From Fulverythrobacter ferritrahens (lineage in GTDB: Bacteria; Pseudomonadota; Alphaproteobacteria; Sphingomonadales; Sphingomonadaceae), in assembly GCF_020539485.1 (NCBI RefSeq), contig NZ_JACDXU010000001.1, positions 62,001 through 126,000 on the forward strand: a stretch of DNA of 64,000 bases. The letters run 5' to 3'. Both the position numbers and the translations under genes were made by a program. The notes under the pieces are model-generated. The model saw only the letters and a program-made list of their open reading frames with translations, made no database searches and had not been told where the DNA came from. This document shows, piece after piece, positions 35,308 to 44,688 of this stretch; position 1 is the first letter of the stretch, and each line of letters begins with the position of its first letter.

Positions 35308-35942
35308 GCAAGCTCATCCTCCCCGCGGCCCTGCTTGCAGTCCTGCTCTGCCCTGCCGAGGTGCTGGCGCGCGACTATGGCCAACGCGGCACGGTGTTTC
35401 CCGTGATCGAGCGCGACCTTCTCGAACAGATCCATTCGCGCCTGACGCAGATGGAACGTTCGGGCGAAACCGCGCGGCTCAATGAAGACCTGAAGCGCCG
35501 CACGATCGCGCGGGTGGGCCGGCCCGATCCTGTCGCCGGGATCGTCCGGGCCAGCGAAGCGCGGCGCTGGCAATTCGATCCGACGATTACGCTCGCTGCC
35601 GATATCCGCGGGGCAAAAGGCGAGCTGATCCATGCCGCTGGCACAAGGGTCAATCCGCTCGACAGCGTCGGCCTTCGCGCAGATCTCCTGTTCCTCGACG
35701 GCGACGATCCCGACCAGCTCGCCTGGGCGCTCAAGCAGGACGCCAATGCCAAGCTGATCCTGGTGAAGGGCGCGCCGCTCGAGCTGATGAAGGCTCGCCA
35801 GCGCCGCTTCTACTTCGACCAGGGCGGCAAACTCACGGAAAGGTTCGGGATCAGGTCGGTGCCCGCACGCGTGCGCCAGCAGGGCCGCCTGCTCGAGATC
35901 AGCGAAATCGCGCTGCCGCCGAAAAGGAGGACAGCCCAATGA
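35304..35942 (+). CDS. traW: Conjugation protein TraW
   Basis: 212 residues from a GTG at 35304. Signal peptide (LILPAALLAVLLCPAEVLA), then the TraW pattern RDYGQRGTVFPVIERDLLEQI and a C-terminal part (IRSVPARVRQQGRLLEI) resembling TrbC-like sequence. TraW is a periplasmic protein needed for pilus assembly that works with TrbC and TraU. Confidence 0.92.
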   Translation: MSKLILPAALLAVLLCPAEVLARDYGQRGTVFPVIERDLLEQIHSRLTQMERSGETARLNEDLKRRTIARVGRPDPVAGIVRASEARRWQFDPTITLAADIRGAKGELIHAAGTRVNPLDSVGLRADLLFLDGDDPDQLAWALKQDANAKLILVKGAPLELMKARQRRFYFDQGGKLTERFGIRSVPARVRQQGRLLEISEIALPPKRRTAQ

Positions 35943-36952
35943 CCCGCTTACGAAAGCTGGCGCTCGTTCTGACCGCCATTCTTGGTCTCGCCACCGCAAC
36001 GCCCGCCATGGCCGATGCCGGTCCCGGTCGCTGCACCGGAAGTTTCGTCAACCCGATCACCGACATCTGCTGGTCTTGCCTGTTCCCGATCTCCATCGGC
36101 GGGCTGGACATCTGGCCGTCGAGCCGGCCCGATCCCGATAACCCCGATCTGCCGGTGTGCCTGTGCGGTCTGAGACCAGGGATCGCGATGGGCTTCTGGG
36201 AGCCCGTTCGGCTTGCCGATGTCAGCATGAAGCCGTGGTGCTTCGTGAACCTCGGCGGCATGAAACTCGATCCGGGCTTCGATATCGGCTTCCGCTCGAT
36301 CTCGGGTCCATCGGCAGTGGGCGGTGCGAGCCAGTATTATTCGAGCTGGCATGTCCACTGGTATGCCTATCCGCTGATCTACTGGATGGAGATCGTCGCC
36401 GATTTCCTGTGCCTGGAATCGGGCTCGATCGACATCCTCTATATCTCCGAGATCGATCCGCTGTGGCAGGATTCCGAGCTCACCGCGATCATCAACCCCG
36501 AAGCCGTGCTGTTTGCCAACCCGCTGGCGCTCGCTGCCTGTGCGGCCGACTGCGTCGCCTCGACCGCAAAGCTGCCGATCGACGAGATGTTCTGGTGTGC
36601 GGGCTGCCAGGGGTCGATGTATCCGATGAACGGCAATGTCTCGGCCTCGATCGGCCATGTGCAGGCCTCGCGGCTCGTGCTCTCGCGCTTTGCCTACAAG
36701 CTCCACCGAGAACTCGTCTCGTGGGGGACGATGGGGTCCAAGGGCCTGTGCGGCAAATACCTGATGCCGGTGATGCGCAAGCAGCAATACCGCTTCCAGG
36801 CCACCAACCCCAACCCGGCGACCTCGGGCCGTTACGCCTGCCCGCCCATCGGCGCCTCTACCACCTTTCAATCGGCCGGACAGGTCATCCCCGCCATCGG
36901 TGAAGACATGGGATACCTCGTCTGGCGCAAGCGGAACTGCTGCGCGCTATGA
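35939..36952 (+). CDS. traU: Conjugation protein TraU
   Basis: 337 residues. Signal peptide cleaved near AMADAG. The mature protein is rich in Cys and Trp, with the family pieces NPITDICWSCLFPI, CLCGLRPGIAMGFWEP and MEIVADFLCLESG. TraU is periplasmic and acts in DNA transfer as well as pilus assembly. Its disulfides explain the DsbC-like gene upstream. Confidence 0.95.
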   Translation: MTRLRKLALVLTAILGLATATPAMADAGPGRCTGSFVNPITDICWSCLFPISIGGLDIWPSSRPDPDNPDLPVCLCGLRPGIAMGFWEPVRLADVSMKPWCFVNLGGMKLDPGFDIGFRSISGPSAVGGASQYYSSWHVHWYAYPLIYWMEIVADFLCLESGSIDILYISEIDPLWQDSELTAIINPEAVLFANPLALAACAADCVASTAKLPIDEMFWCAGCQGSMYPMNGNVSASIGHVQASRLVLSRFAYKLHRELVSWGTMGSKGLCGKYLMPVMRKQQYRFQATNPNPATSGRYACPPIGASTTFQSAGQVIPAIGEDMGYLVWRKRNCCAL

Positions 36953-37701
36953 ACAAACACCTCCTTCTTTTGCCCGTCGGCCTTGCCGTCACCCTCGGTG
37001 GCCTCGCTCTCGCCCAGAGCGCGCCCGAAGGCATCGATCTCGAAGCGATCCGCGAGCGTGCGGCCGAACACGCCGACGATGCGCAGGCGCTCAGCACCAA
37101 TGTCCGCCAGCGCGCCGAGGCGCTGACCGAGGACGCACAGACTATCCAGGCGCAAGCGCAGGCCAATCGCGCAGCCTATGCGGACAGCATCGAGGCAATC
37201 GAGACAAACGCCGTCCTCGACTTCGACGCGATGATCGCGGGGCAAGCCGCCGCCGAGAAGGCATCGCTCGGAGGAGCCCCCCGCTTCATTGCCTTTGCCA
37301 GCCTGTCGATGCCGCCCGAGGCGCTGAAAGCACTGGTCCATGACATGACCAGGGCGGGAGGCGTCACCGTGCTGCGCGGTTTCCCGGAAGGAAACAGCGA
37401 GGCGTTCAAGAAGCGCCTGGCTGCCATCTGGAGCACCCGCAACGCGGCCGGCTCGCTCGGCATTGATCCAAGGCTGTTCCGCGCCTTTAACATCGAGGCC
37501 GCACCGAGCTTCGTCATGCTGAGCACCGAGTTCAGCCCATGCGACGGGTTCGATTGCACCAGCGAGGTGCCGCCACACGACCGTATCGCCGGCAACATCA
37601 GCGTGGGCGAAGTCCTCGAGACCTTCGCCTCGGGCAAGGGTCCGGGCGCCGAGCTTGCCCGTCTCCATCTGCGCCAGCTCTCCAGGGAGGAACGGCCATG
37701 A
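36949..37701 (+). CDS. trbC: F-type conjugation protein TrbC
   Basis: 250 residues with a signal peptide (cut near ALAQS). The C-terminal TrbC_Ftype domain starts at FIAFASLSMPPEALKALV, followed by GGVTVLRGFPEG. The N-terminal half is a helical linker rich in Ala/Glu. TrbC is a periplasmic partner of TraW in pilus assembly. Overlaps with traU and traN by 4 bp. Confidence 0.9.
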   Translation: MNKHLLLLPVGLAVTLGGLALAQSAPEGIDLEAIRERAAEHADDAQALSTNVRQRAEALTEDAQTIQAQAQANRAAYADSIEAIETNAVLDFDAMIAGQAAAEKASLGGAPRFIAFASLSMPPEALKALVHDMTRAGGVTVLRGFPEGNSEAFKKRLAAIWSTRNAAGSLGIDPRLFRAFNIEAAPSFVMLSTEFSPCDGFDCTSEVPPHDRIAGNISVGEVLETFASGKGPGAELARLHLRQLSREERP

Positions 37702-39431
37702 CCGGCAGAACTCTCGCCAATATCCTTGCCGCGATCATCGCCGTGACCAGTGCATCGGCGCTTCACGCTCAGACCCGCGATGAAGCCCGGGCGGATGGCA
37801 AGGACTTTGCCACCGAGCTGCTGGGCGAGGCGCGCGAGGCAGCAACGACCAACCCCGACGCGGCGCGCGTTCCCAATTTCGATCCGCAAGCGACGCGCGA
37901 CCTGCAGGATCTTGCACGCGATCCCGACCAGATCGAGGCCCGCGCCCGCAGCGCCGCCACGACCAGCACGCCGATGCGGACGATCCGTGACAGCATGGAT
38001 TCGCGCGCGCAGTTCGACCCGGACGAAATCGCGGACATGCTCGCGCGGAGCCGGACCATCAACGAGACCCCGCTCGACTACACCAGCGGCATGTCGGTCA
38101 CCGGTAGCCAGGGTGCCTGCGTGCCGCTGCCGCCGGGATCCGCCAGCGCAGGAACCTATACGGCGACCTGCAACGCCGGCTTTACCGCAACGCGCGAGAC
38201 AGGCACGTGCCAGGTCTCGCTCGATACCAGGGTCGAGGCCCGTGATATCTACGGCTACTATTGTATCGCCGGGACCGGGGTCGATCCGTCGAGCCCCTAT
38301 GCCTGCGATCACTACCAGGGACCGCAATGCCGCGTGGTCCAGTCCTGGGATATCCCGTGCGGCTACGATTATTATTCGGGCTATTACTGGGGCTGCTACG
38401 GAACGCTGCGCGTCGATCTGGTCAGTTGCAGCGAGCCGGTGCCGGGTGCCACGCCCTACACCGTGACCAGCGAAAACGTCGTCACCACGACGCGCAACGA
38501 GAGCCAGTGCTCGGCTTTCCTCGACAATGGCGAATGTACGCTCGATGCCGAGACCTGCACCGACAGCACTCCGCAGACCCGTATCATTGACGGTGTCGAG
38601 GTCACGCAAAGCTGCTGGGCCTGGCAGCGCAGCTACAGCTGCGCGCGTCGGACAGCAGGAAACGACTGCAGCGAACTCGAAGCGAACGGCAGCTGCAGCT
38701 TCCTGCGCGAGGATTGCCTCACCGACGATACGCCATGCTCGACCAGTGAGCGGGTATACGAATGCCCGCTTCCAGCAGGCGATAGCGGGGGCACGCAATA
38801 TGTCTGCGACGGCGATGTCTATTGCATCGACGGCAGCTGCGAAACAATCGAGCGCACCGCGAACGACGAGTTCAAGGATGCCGTCACCGCGCTCCACGCA
38901 ATGGACGAGGCCCGCGGCCAGTTCGATCCCGAGACGCTGACGTTGTTCCGCGGCACGCGTAACACCTGCTCCTCCAAGGTCTTCGGCGTGCTCAACTGCT
39001 GCAAGGGCAAGGGCTTCCCGCTCATCCCCGGCATCAGCCTGCTCGTCGCGCTCGGCTGTAGCCGGGAGGAAGTGCTGCTCCACGAACGCGATGCGCAGGG
39101 GCTGTGCGCTTATGTGGGGACCTATTGTTCGGACAAGTTCCTCGGCGTCTGCCTGACCAAGAAAAAGGTCTACTGCTGCTTCGAGAGCAAGCTCTCGCGG
39201 ATCCTGCAGGAACAGGGCCGACGCCAGCTGCCCAAGCCGTGGGACAAGCCCAAGGAAGAGCAGTGCGAGGGTTTCACGCTCGACGAGTTCGCCCGGCTCG
39301 ACCTCAGCCAGATGGATTTCAGCGAGGTCTATGCCGAGTTCACCGATGCTGCGCGGCTCCCCGACGAGCTTGAGACCAGCATCCTCATCCAGCAGAAAAT
39401 CGAAGACTATTACGCAAGGAGTGGCCAATGA
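37698..39431 (+). CDS. traN: Mating-pair stabilisation protein TraN
   Basis: 577 residues, with a signal peptide ending near LHAQ and dozens of cysteines from about residue 135 on (for example GTRNTCSSKVFGVLNCCKGK and YCCFESKLSRILQEQGR, both TraN landmarks). TraN is the outer-membrane adhesin that stabilises the mating pair. A Tyr/Gly-rich segment (YDYYSGYYWGCYG) near residue 225 probably belongs to the variable, recipient-facing part. The ATG at 37698 overlaps the trbC stop; earlier in-frame codons lie within trbC. Confidence 0.93.
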   Translation: MTGRTLANILAAIIAVTSASALHAQTRDEARADGKDFATELLGEAREAATTNPDAARVPNFDPQATRDLQDLARDPDQIEARARSAATTSTPMRTIRDSMDSRAQFDPDEIADMLARSRTINETPLDYTSGMSVTGSQGACVPLPPGSASAGTYTATCNAGFTATRETGTCQVSLDTRVEARDIYGYYCIAGTGVDPSSPYACDHYQGPQCRVVQSWDIPCGYDYYSGYYWGCYGTLRVDLVSCSEPVPGATPYTVTSENVVTTTRNESQCSAFLDNGECTLDAETCTDSTPQTRIIDGVEVTQSCWAWQRSYSCARRTAGNDCSELEANGSCSFLREDCLTDDTPCSTSERVYECPLPAGDSGGTQYVCDGDVYCIDGSCETIERTANDEFKDAVTALHAMDEARGQFDPETLTLFRGTRNTCSSKVFGVLNCCKGKGFPLIPGISLLVALGCSREEVLLHERDAQGLCAYVGTYCSDKFLGVCLTKKKVYCCFESKLSRILQEQGRRQLPKPWDKPKEEQCEGFTLDEFARLDLSQMDFSEVYAEFTDAARLPDELETSILIQQKIEDYYARSGQ

Positions 39432-40243
39432 CGCGCCGCCAAACAGTTCCGGTGCTAGCGATGTGTCTCGCTGCACTGCTTCCCGTTCGGGCAGTTGCCC
39501 AGGAAGCGCGCCAGGCAGAGCCAGCTGCCTCGGCAGACAGCCTCTACTGCGAGCAGCGCAGGCTCGGCTACTGGTTCTATTGCGTCAAGCCGGTCCCGGC
39601 AGCCGAGCCGCAGATGGCGCAGCCACCGGCCCAGGTAACCGCCACGCAGGAACTCGACGCGGTCACGGGGGAACTGCGCGAACTTAAGGCGCGCGCGATC
39701 CTCTATCCGACGCCGGAAAACGTCACCGCCTATATCCGCTTCCAGCGCGCCCAGCTCGACCGGGCTTCGCTGTTCTCCGACGTCTGGCAGCGCGCGATCT
39801 GGCAGGATCCCGAGCTCGACTACACGCTTGAACGACCGGTCGGCGCGCTCGCCAAGAAGCAATGGCAGGACGCGCGCGCTGCCGACCGCGATGCGGTGAT
39901 GGCCAGGCTCTCCGAGCGCTATGGACTGTTCTACTTCTTCGCCCAGACCTGCGGCGCCTGCGAAGTGATGAGCCCGATCGTGCGCTCGGTGGCGGACCGC
40001 TGGCATATCACGGTCCGGGCGATCTCGACCGATGGCGGACCGTCCCGGCACTTCCCCGACTACAAGGTCGAAAGCGGCCAGCGGCCGCGCATGGGGCTCG
40101 AGCCCGGCATCACCCCGGCGCTTGTGCTGTGGGACAGTGTGGCCAGGCGCCCGATCCCGATTGGATACGGCGTGCTCTCGGCCGACGAGCTGCAGGATCG
40201 CATCTACCTCCTCACCTCGAAGGAAGCCGGACATGATTACTAG
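39428..40243 (+). CDS. traF: F-type pilus assembly protein TraF (thioredoxin-like)
   Basis: 271 residues. Signal peptide (cut near AVAQE). The TraF domain has the pattern YCEQRRLGYWFYC and a thioredoxin-like segment YFFAQTCGACEVM near residue 175 that keeps a CxxC motif. It is periplasmic and probably helps fold the cysteine-rich transfer proteins. It overlaps traH by 11 bp. Confidence 0.93.
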   Translation: MTRRQTVPVLAMCLAALLPVRAVAQEARQAEPAASADSLYCEQRRLGYWFYCVKPVPAAEPQMAQPPAQVTATQELDAVTGELRELKARAILYPTPENVTAYIRFQRAQLDRASLFSDVWQRAIWQDPELDYTLERPVGALAKKQWQDARAADRDAVMARLSERYGLFYFFAQTCGACEVMSPIVRSVADRWHITVRAISTDGGPSRHFPDYKVESGQRPRMGLEPGITPALVLWDSVARRPIPIGYGVLSADELQDRIYLLTSKEAGHDY

Positions 40244-41669
40244 CATCCGCAATGCGGCGCTCACCATAGCTGCCGCCAGCATGGTCGCGTCCCCGGTCGC
40301 CGCAAACGTCGGCGACAGCATGGACCGCTTCATGGACGACATGGGCGCAGCAGCCAATGTCACCGGGCCGAGCGCGTTCGAAGGACAGTCGGCGGGCTAT
40401 TACAGCCTCGGCAATGTCTGGACGCGCTTCCCGCAGAAGACGACCAACATCGCCAATCTCCAGCTTCCGCGTGCCCGCGCTGGTTGCGGGGGTATCGATA
40501 TCTTCGCCGGGTCGTTCTCCTTCATCAACGCAAGCGAGATGGTCGCGCTCCTGAAGGCCGTCGCCAACAATGCGGTGGGGTTCGCCTTCAGTCTCGCGAT
40601 CGATACCGTCTGCCCCGAGTGCTCGAAGATCATGCAGGAGTTCAGCCAGAAGGCGCAGCTCATGAACAATCTCTCGATCAACTCCTGCGAGATGGCGCAG
40701 GGGCTGGTCGGCGGCGTCTGGCCCAAGGGCGATCTCGCCGACAAGGCGATCTGCGAGGCGATCGGCAATTCCGAAGGCATCTTCACCGACTATGCTGCTG
40801 CCAAGCATGGGTGCGGAACGCGCGGCCAGCGCGCCTCGACCAACGAGGGTGCCGGCGCCGACTATGCCGACGTCAATCCCGGTGTGCCGCGCAATTACAC
40901 CTGGCATGTCCTCAAGCAGAGCGCCTTCTTCAACCCCGGTGGCACTTTCGACCGCGATCTTGCCGAGTATGCGATGACGCTCATCGGCACGGTGATCTAC
41001 GTGCCGCCCCGCGACGACGAGCCGGGCAAGTTCGTGCCTTTCGCCGGCGACGCCTCCTCGACGCTGGTGACCGCACTGCTCGACGGGACGCAGGGCCAGT
41101 CGGTGCGGGTGTTCCAGTGCGACGAGCCCGACCAGTGCCTCAACCCGACCTTCCAGCAGATGAGCCTGTCGAGCGCAAAGGCTATCCGGCCCCGAGTTGC
41201 CCGGCTCATCGGCAGCATGGTCGAGGCCATCCGCAGCGACACAGCGATCGGCGACGAGGAGAAGGAGCTGCTCCAGGTGGCATCGGTGCCGCTCTACAAG
41301 ATCCTCACCGTGCAGGCGGCCTATGGACGCGGGATGGCCACCGACGACCGCGACACGCTGGCCGAGATCGCCAGCATCGATCTCCTCTATGCCATCCTTG
41401 AACGCATCACCGCAGAGGCCGGACGCTCAATGGCGAGTTTCATCGCGGCCGATGAAGCCAAGCTTGCGATCTGGCGCGCTCAGGTCGCCGAGGTCCGGTC
41501 AAGCCTCGCCCAGCGACAAGCGACCGGACAGGCGCGGGTCTCGGCGATCATGCAGATCATCGAGAAAACCGCGATGATCGAGAACATGCTTGCGGCTTCG
41601 ATGTCGCCGTCGATGGCCGCCGCGCTCGACTGGTCCCGCGGGATGCAGTCCCGCTCCATCGTTCCATAA
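40233..41669 (+). CDS. traH: Conjugation protein TraH
   Basis: 478 residues from the ATG at 40233. Signal peptide (cut near VAANVG), then TraH landmarks GYYSLGNVWTRFP, ARAGCGGIDIFAGSFSFIN and CPECSKIMQEFSQKAQ. TraH is an F-specific periplasmic protein of the pilus assembly complex. An upstream open frame lies within traF and is not used. Confidence 0.94.
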   Translation: MITSIRNAALTIAAASMVASPVAANVGDSMDRFMDDMGAAANVTGPSAFEGQSAGYYSLGNVWTRFPQKTTNIANLQLPRARAGCGGIDIFAGSFSFINASEMVALLKAVANNAVGFAFSLAIDTVCPECSKIMQEFSQKAQLMNNLSINSCEMAQGLVGGVWPKGDLADKAICEAIGNSEGIFTDYAAAKHGCGTRGQRASTNEGAGADYADVNPGVPRNYTWHVLKQSAFFNPGGTFDRDLAEYAMTLIGTVIYVPPRDDEPGKFVPFAGDASSTLVTALLDGTQGQSVRVFQCDEPDQCLNPTFQQMSLSSAKAIRPRVARLIGSMVEAIRSDTAIGDEEKELLQVASVPLYKILTVQAAYGRGMATDDRDTLAEIASIDLLYAILERITAEAGRSMASFIAADEAKLAIWRAQVAEVRSSLAQRQATGQARVSAIMQIIEKTAMIENMLAASMSPSMAAALDWSRGMQSRSIVP

Positions 41670-41681
41670 GGGTCAGGCAGC

Positions 41682-44393
41682 ATGGTCGAGATTTTCACGG
41701 TCGGTGGCGGCGAGTACATCGTCAATGTCCTCAACGCCGTTGCCGCCTGGACCGGTGCGGGCGGCTACAAGAGCCTCATCCAGGTCGCGCTGGTGATGGG
41801 CATGGTGCTCGCGGTAATAGTGGTCGCGTTCAACCAGGACTGGCGCGCATGGCTCAACTGGTTCCTCGGTGCGACGCTCATTTACATGTGCCTGATGGTG
41901 CCGCGCATGGACGTCCACGTGACCGACCGGGTCAATCCCAGCCTTGCACCGGCAACGGTGGCCAATGTCCCGCTCGGGCTGGCCCTTATGGCGAGCTTCA
42001 CCAGCCAGGCGGGAGACTATCTGACCCGCTCGGCCGAGCTCGTCTTCGGCCTGCCGGACGACCTCAACTACTCGAAGAACGGCATGATCTATGGCGCGCG
42101 GCTGCTTGAATCGACGCGGAGCTTGCGCATTTCCGATCCGGAGTTCGCTGCGAACTTCGATGAGCATGTCCGGCAATGCGTGTTCTACGATCTGCTGCTC
42201 GGCCGCTACTCGATGAAGGAGATGTCCGAGAGCGACGATATCTGGGCGACGATCGCACCGGGCAGCGCGGCGCGCGCGCAGAAATTCCTGACCCGGCAGG
42301 CCGACGACAGCGTGACGGCCTCGATCATCACTTGCCGCGAAGCCTACACCGCGCTCTCGGGGCAGTGGGCGAGCCTCATTGACGAAATGACGCTTGTCGC
42401 GGGGCGTCAGCTCTATCCGCGCCAGACCGAAGCGCTCGCCAAGGCCAAGCTCATGGCCGACCTCCCAATTGCCTATCAGTATCTCACCGGCATCTCGCGC
42501 AGCGCGAGCGACATCTTCCGTCAGGTGCTGACGATCAATGCCATGAACCAGGCCATGCACGGCTTTGCAGGGGCGAGCGGCACCGGCAGCATCGACGTAT
42601 TCGCGCAGACCCGGGCCGATATTCAGACTGAGCGGACCTATTCTTCGATCGCGCACAACGCGATGAAATGGGTCCCGATCCTCAATGTCGTGCTGACGGT
42701 AGTGTTCTACGCGCTGTTCCCTGTCCTGTTTCCGTTGTTCCTGATGCCGCGGACCGGACCCATCGCGCTGAGAGGTTACGTCACCGGCTTCTTCTACCTT
42801 GCGGCGTGGGGACCGCTCTTTGTCATCCTGCACATGATCCTGATGTTCAAGGGCGCAGGCGATGTCGCCGCCGCTGGCGGCAGCACGGGTCTCAGCCTCG
42901 CGACCTTTGCCGGCATGAGCGACGTCAACAGCGATATCGGCATCCTGGCGGGCTATCTTGTCGCCTCGATCCCGTTCCTTGCCGGCGGGGTGGCGCGTGG
43001 TGCGCTGGCGATTTCGGGCCAGGCGACGAGCTACTTGAACCCGAGCCAGAACGCGGCCGAGGAAGCCTCGCGCGAAGCGAGCACCGGCAATGTCTCGCTC
43101 GGCAATTCGAACATCGACAATTCGACAGTGTTTTCCCGCCAGTTTGCCCAAGGCAATCTTGCCCCCAACATTGCCTATGGCGCGGCACAGACGCGTGGTT
43201 TCAGCGACAGCGGTACGCAGACCACCAGCTTCCCCGATGGCGAGTTCGCTGCTGTCCCGAATTCAAGCTATCCGTTCACACCGACTCTCGGGCAGGACTT
43301 TACCGGTCGCCTCGGAACGATGGCGAGCCAGAGCCGGACGCAGAGCGAGACCTATGCCAACCTCGCCCAGCAATCGACGAGCTCTGCGCTCACCCGGTTC
43401 AGCGAGATCCGCAACGCCTACAGCCAAGGTCAGAGCTCCGACACAGTCAGCGGCGTCGGCACGAACGACAGCATCGGCACGGCATTCAGCGAAGTCGACA
43501 ATGCCTCGAGGACTCTCCAGCAGCAGTTCGGCCTGTCCCGGCGCGCCTCCGACGACATTACGGTCTCATGGTTCCTCAATGGCGAGGTAAATGGTGGGGC
43601 TGGAGCCAATGTTGGCGTAGCTCAAGTGGGTGCCAAGGCCAGAGGTGGCCGCAACCAGTCATGGACAGACAGCGATATCGGAATCGCCTCGGAAGACCGC
43701 GGCAGGATCATGGGAACGCTGCGCCAGCTTTCCGACAGTCGCAACTGGTCGAACACGCGTGAAGGCTTCCTGCGCGAGACGAGCTCGAGCTCGGTATCGC
43801 AGGTGTCGACCAGCTCTTCGGGTCTCAGCCGATCGCTGACCGAAGCCGAGAGCTATACGCGAGAGGCGCGTCGGGCCGAAGAGATGGCCAGCCGCCTCGA
43901 GAACCAGGCCAGCTGGTACGAGGCCAACAGTGCTGCAGGCTCGCTCAATTTGAGTCAGGCCTATCGCGAATGGGGCATGGCCGAGATCGAGTCCAACCGC
44001 GACTATTACGGGCCGGTGCGCTTCGACGACATCGAGTTCCAGATGAGCGCGCGCGGCCAACAACTGCAATCGCGGTTTGTCGAAAGCTATGCTGACCGGC
44101 TGCAGGACGACATCGAAGCCGACCTTTCATTGCCGGACTTCGCTGCTGTCAGCCGCCCCGGGATCGGAAGTGCTGGGCAGGTGCGAGCTAGGGGAGCCGT
44201 GGGTTCTGTGGGTGGTCCCTCAATGCCCGATGCTCCTGATCGGTATGACATCACGGATGAGGTCGAGCGGGTTCGCCAGCAGGGTCGTGGAAGGATTGGT
44301 ACCGTTCGAGGTTACCTGGACCGCCAAACGCAGGGCGCCACAGGTGCAAGCGAGGAAGCGGCTGATGAGGTGAAAGAGTGGGGCAATAGGTGA
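41682..44393 (+). CDS. traG: Conjugation protein TraG (mating-pair stabilisation/entry exclusion target)
   Basis: 903 residues, near the usual 940. The N-terminal half has several membrane segments (residues about 22-75 and 325-450) and the TraG_N pattern EIFTVGGGEYIVNVLNAVAAW. The C-terminal half is a long Ser/Gln-rich, mostly helical periplasmic region. It is the last gene of the transfer operon and ends exactly where a leftward gene ends (stops adjacent, 44391-44396). A TraD-like coupling protein and the relaxase are not in the window. Confidence 0.92.
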   Translation: MVEIFTVGGGEYIVNVLNAVAAWTGAGGYKSLIQVALVMGMVLAVIVVAFNQDWRAWLNWFLGATLIYMCLMVPRMDVHVTDRVNPSLAPATVANVPLGLALMASFTSQAGDYLTRSAELVFGLPDDLNYSKNGMIYGARLLESTRSLRISDPEFAANFDEHVRQCVFYDLLLGRYSMKEMSESDDIWATIAPGSAARAQKFLTRQADDSVTASIITCREAYTALSGQWASLIDEMTLVAGRQLYPRQTEALAKAKLMADLPIAYQYLTGISRSASDIFRQVLTINAMNQAMHGFAGASGTGSIDVFAQTRADIQTERTYSSIAHNAMKWVPILNVVLTVVFYALFPVLFPLFLMPRTGPIALRGYVTGFFYLAAWGPLFVILHMILMFKGAGDVAAAGGSTGLSLATFAGMSDVNSDIGILAGYLVASIPFLAGGVARGALAISGQATSYLNPSQNAAEEASREASTGNVSLGNSNIDNSTVFSRQFAQGNLAPNIAYGAAQTRGFSDSGTQTTSFPDGEFAAVPNSSYPFTPTLGQDFTGRLGTMASQSRTQSETYANLAQQSTSSALTRFSEIRNAYSQGQSSDTVSGVGTNDSIGTAFSEVDNASRTLQQQFGLSRRASDDITVSWFLNGEVNGGAGANVGVAQVGAKARGGRNQSWTDSDIGIASEDRGRIMGTLRQLSDSRNWSNTREGFLRETSSSSVSQVSTSSSGLSRSLTEAESYTREARRAEEMASRLENQASWYEANSAAGSLNLSQAYREWGMAEIESNRDYYGPVRFDDIEFQMSARGQQLQSRFVESYADRLQDDIEADLSLPDFAAVSRPGIGSAGQVRARGAVGSVGGPSMPDAPDRYDITDEVERVRQQGRGRIGTVRGYLDRQTQGATGASEEAADEVKEWGNR

Positions 44394-44597
44394 TTACAGG
44401 ATCACGTCCTGCACAATCACAAAGACGACGAAACCGATTAAAATGAACGCAGCGGCGAGGATCACTGCTCGAGCCCATCGATCGGCCCAGGCCTTCTTCC
44501 AAGAGTATGACGTGAGGCGATTTTCGGTGATGGCACGGTCGACTTCCTTGAAGCCCTCCCATTGGTGCTCGTTCTGATCAGGCCTCTGCTTCGTCAT
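44394..44597 (-). CDS. Small membrane protein, convergent with traG
   Basis: 67 residues: a charged N-terminus of about 40 residues and one membrane segment (AVILAAAFILIGFVVFVIV). No family is recognised. A GAGGAATTC lies just before the ATG. Its promoter would have to lie in the 30 bp that separate it from the repeat boxes at 44625, so the insertion proposed there may have changed its expression. Confidence 0.6.
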   Translation of the reverse strand: MTKQRPDQNEHQWEGFKEVDRAITENRLTSYSWKKAWADRWARAVILAAAFILIGFVVFVIVQDVIL

Positions 44598-44624
44598 TGT
44601 GAATTCCTCGGTAAGCCTGCCCCA

Positions 44625-44688
44625 TAATGTCGCACAATTGAGACCTTATGCCCCTTTTTGCCGTTAATGTCGCGATTTCGAGACATTA
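44625..44688 (+). repeat. Two 24-bp direct repeat boxes, possible transposon end
   Basis: Box 1 (44625-44648) begins TAATGTCGCACAATTGAGAC and box 2 (44665-44688) begins TAATGTCGCGATTTCGAGAC. They are 40 bp apart start to start and share TAATGTCGC and GAGAC in the same spacing. Box 2 is also an inverted repeat (TAATGTC/GACATTA). Ends of TniA/TnsB-type (Tn7/Tn5053-like) transposons begin with TGT and carry several such boxes reading inward. By that rule the end would be at 44628 and the element would extend rightward. Box 2 covers the stop codon of the next gene. Confidence 0.55.

Noticed and set aside
37176-39476. 766-codon leftward frame opposite trbC and traN
   Set aside because: It covers two recognised Tra genes on the other strand and shows no motif; long antisense frames are common at this GC content.
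41673-43151. 492-codon leftward frame opposite traG
   Set aside because: Antisense of the TraG N-terminal domain; no support for coding.
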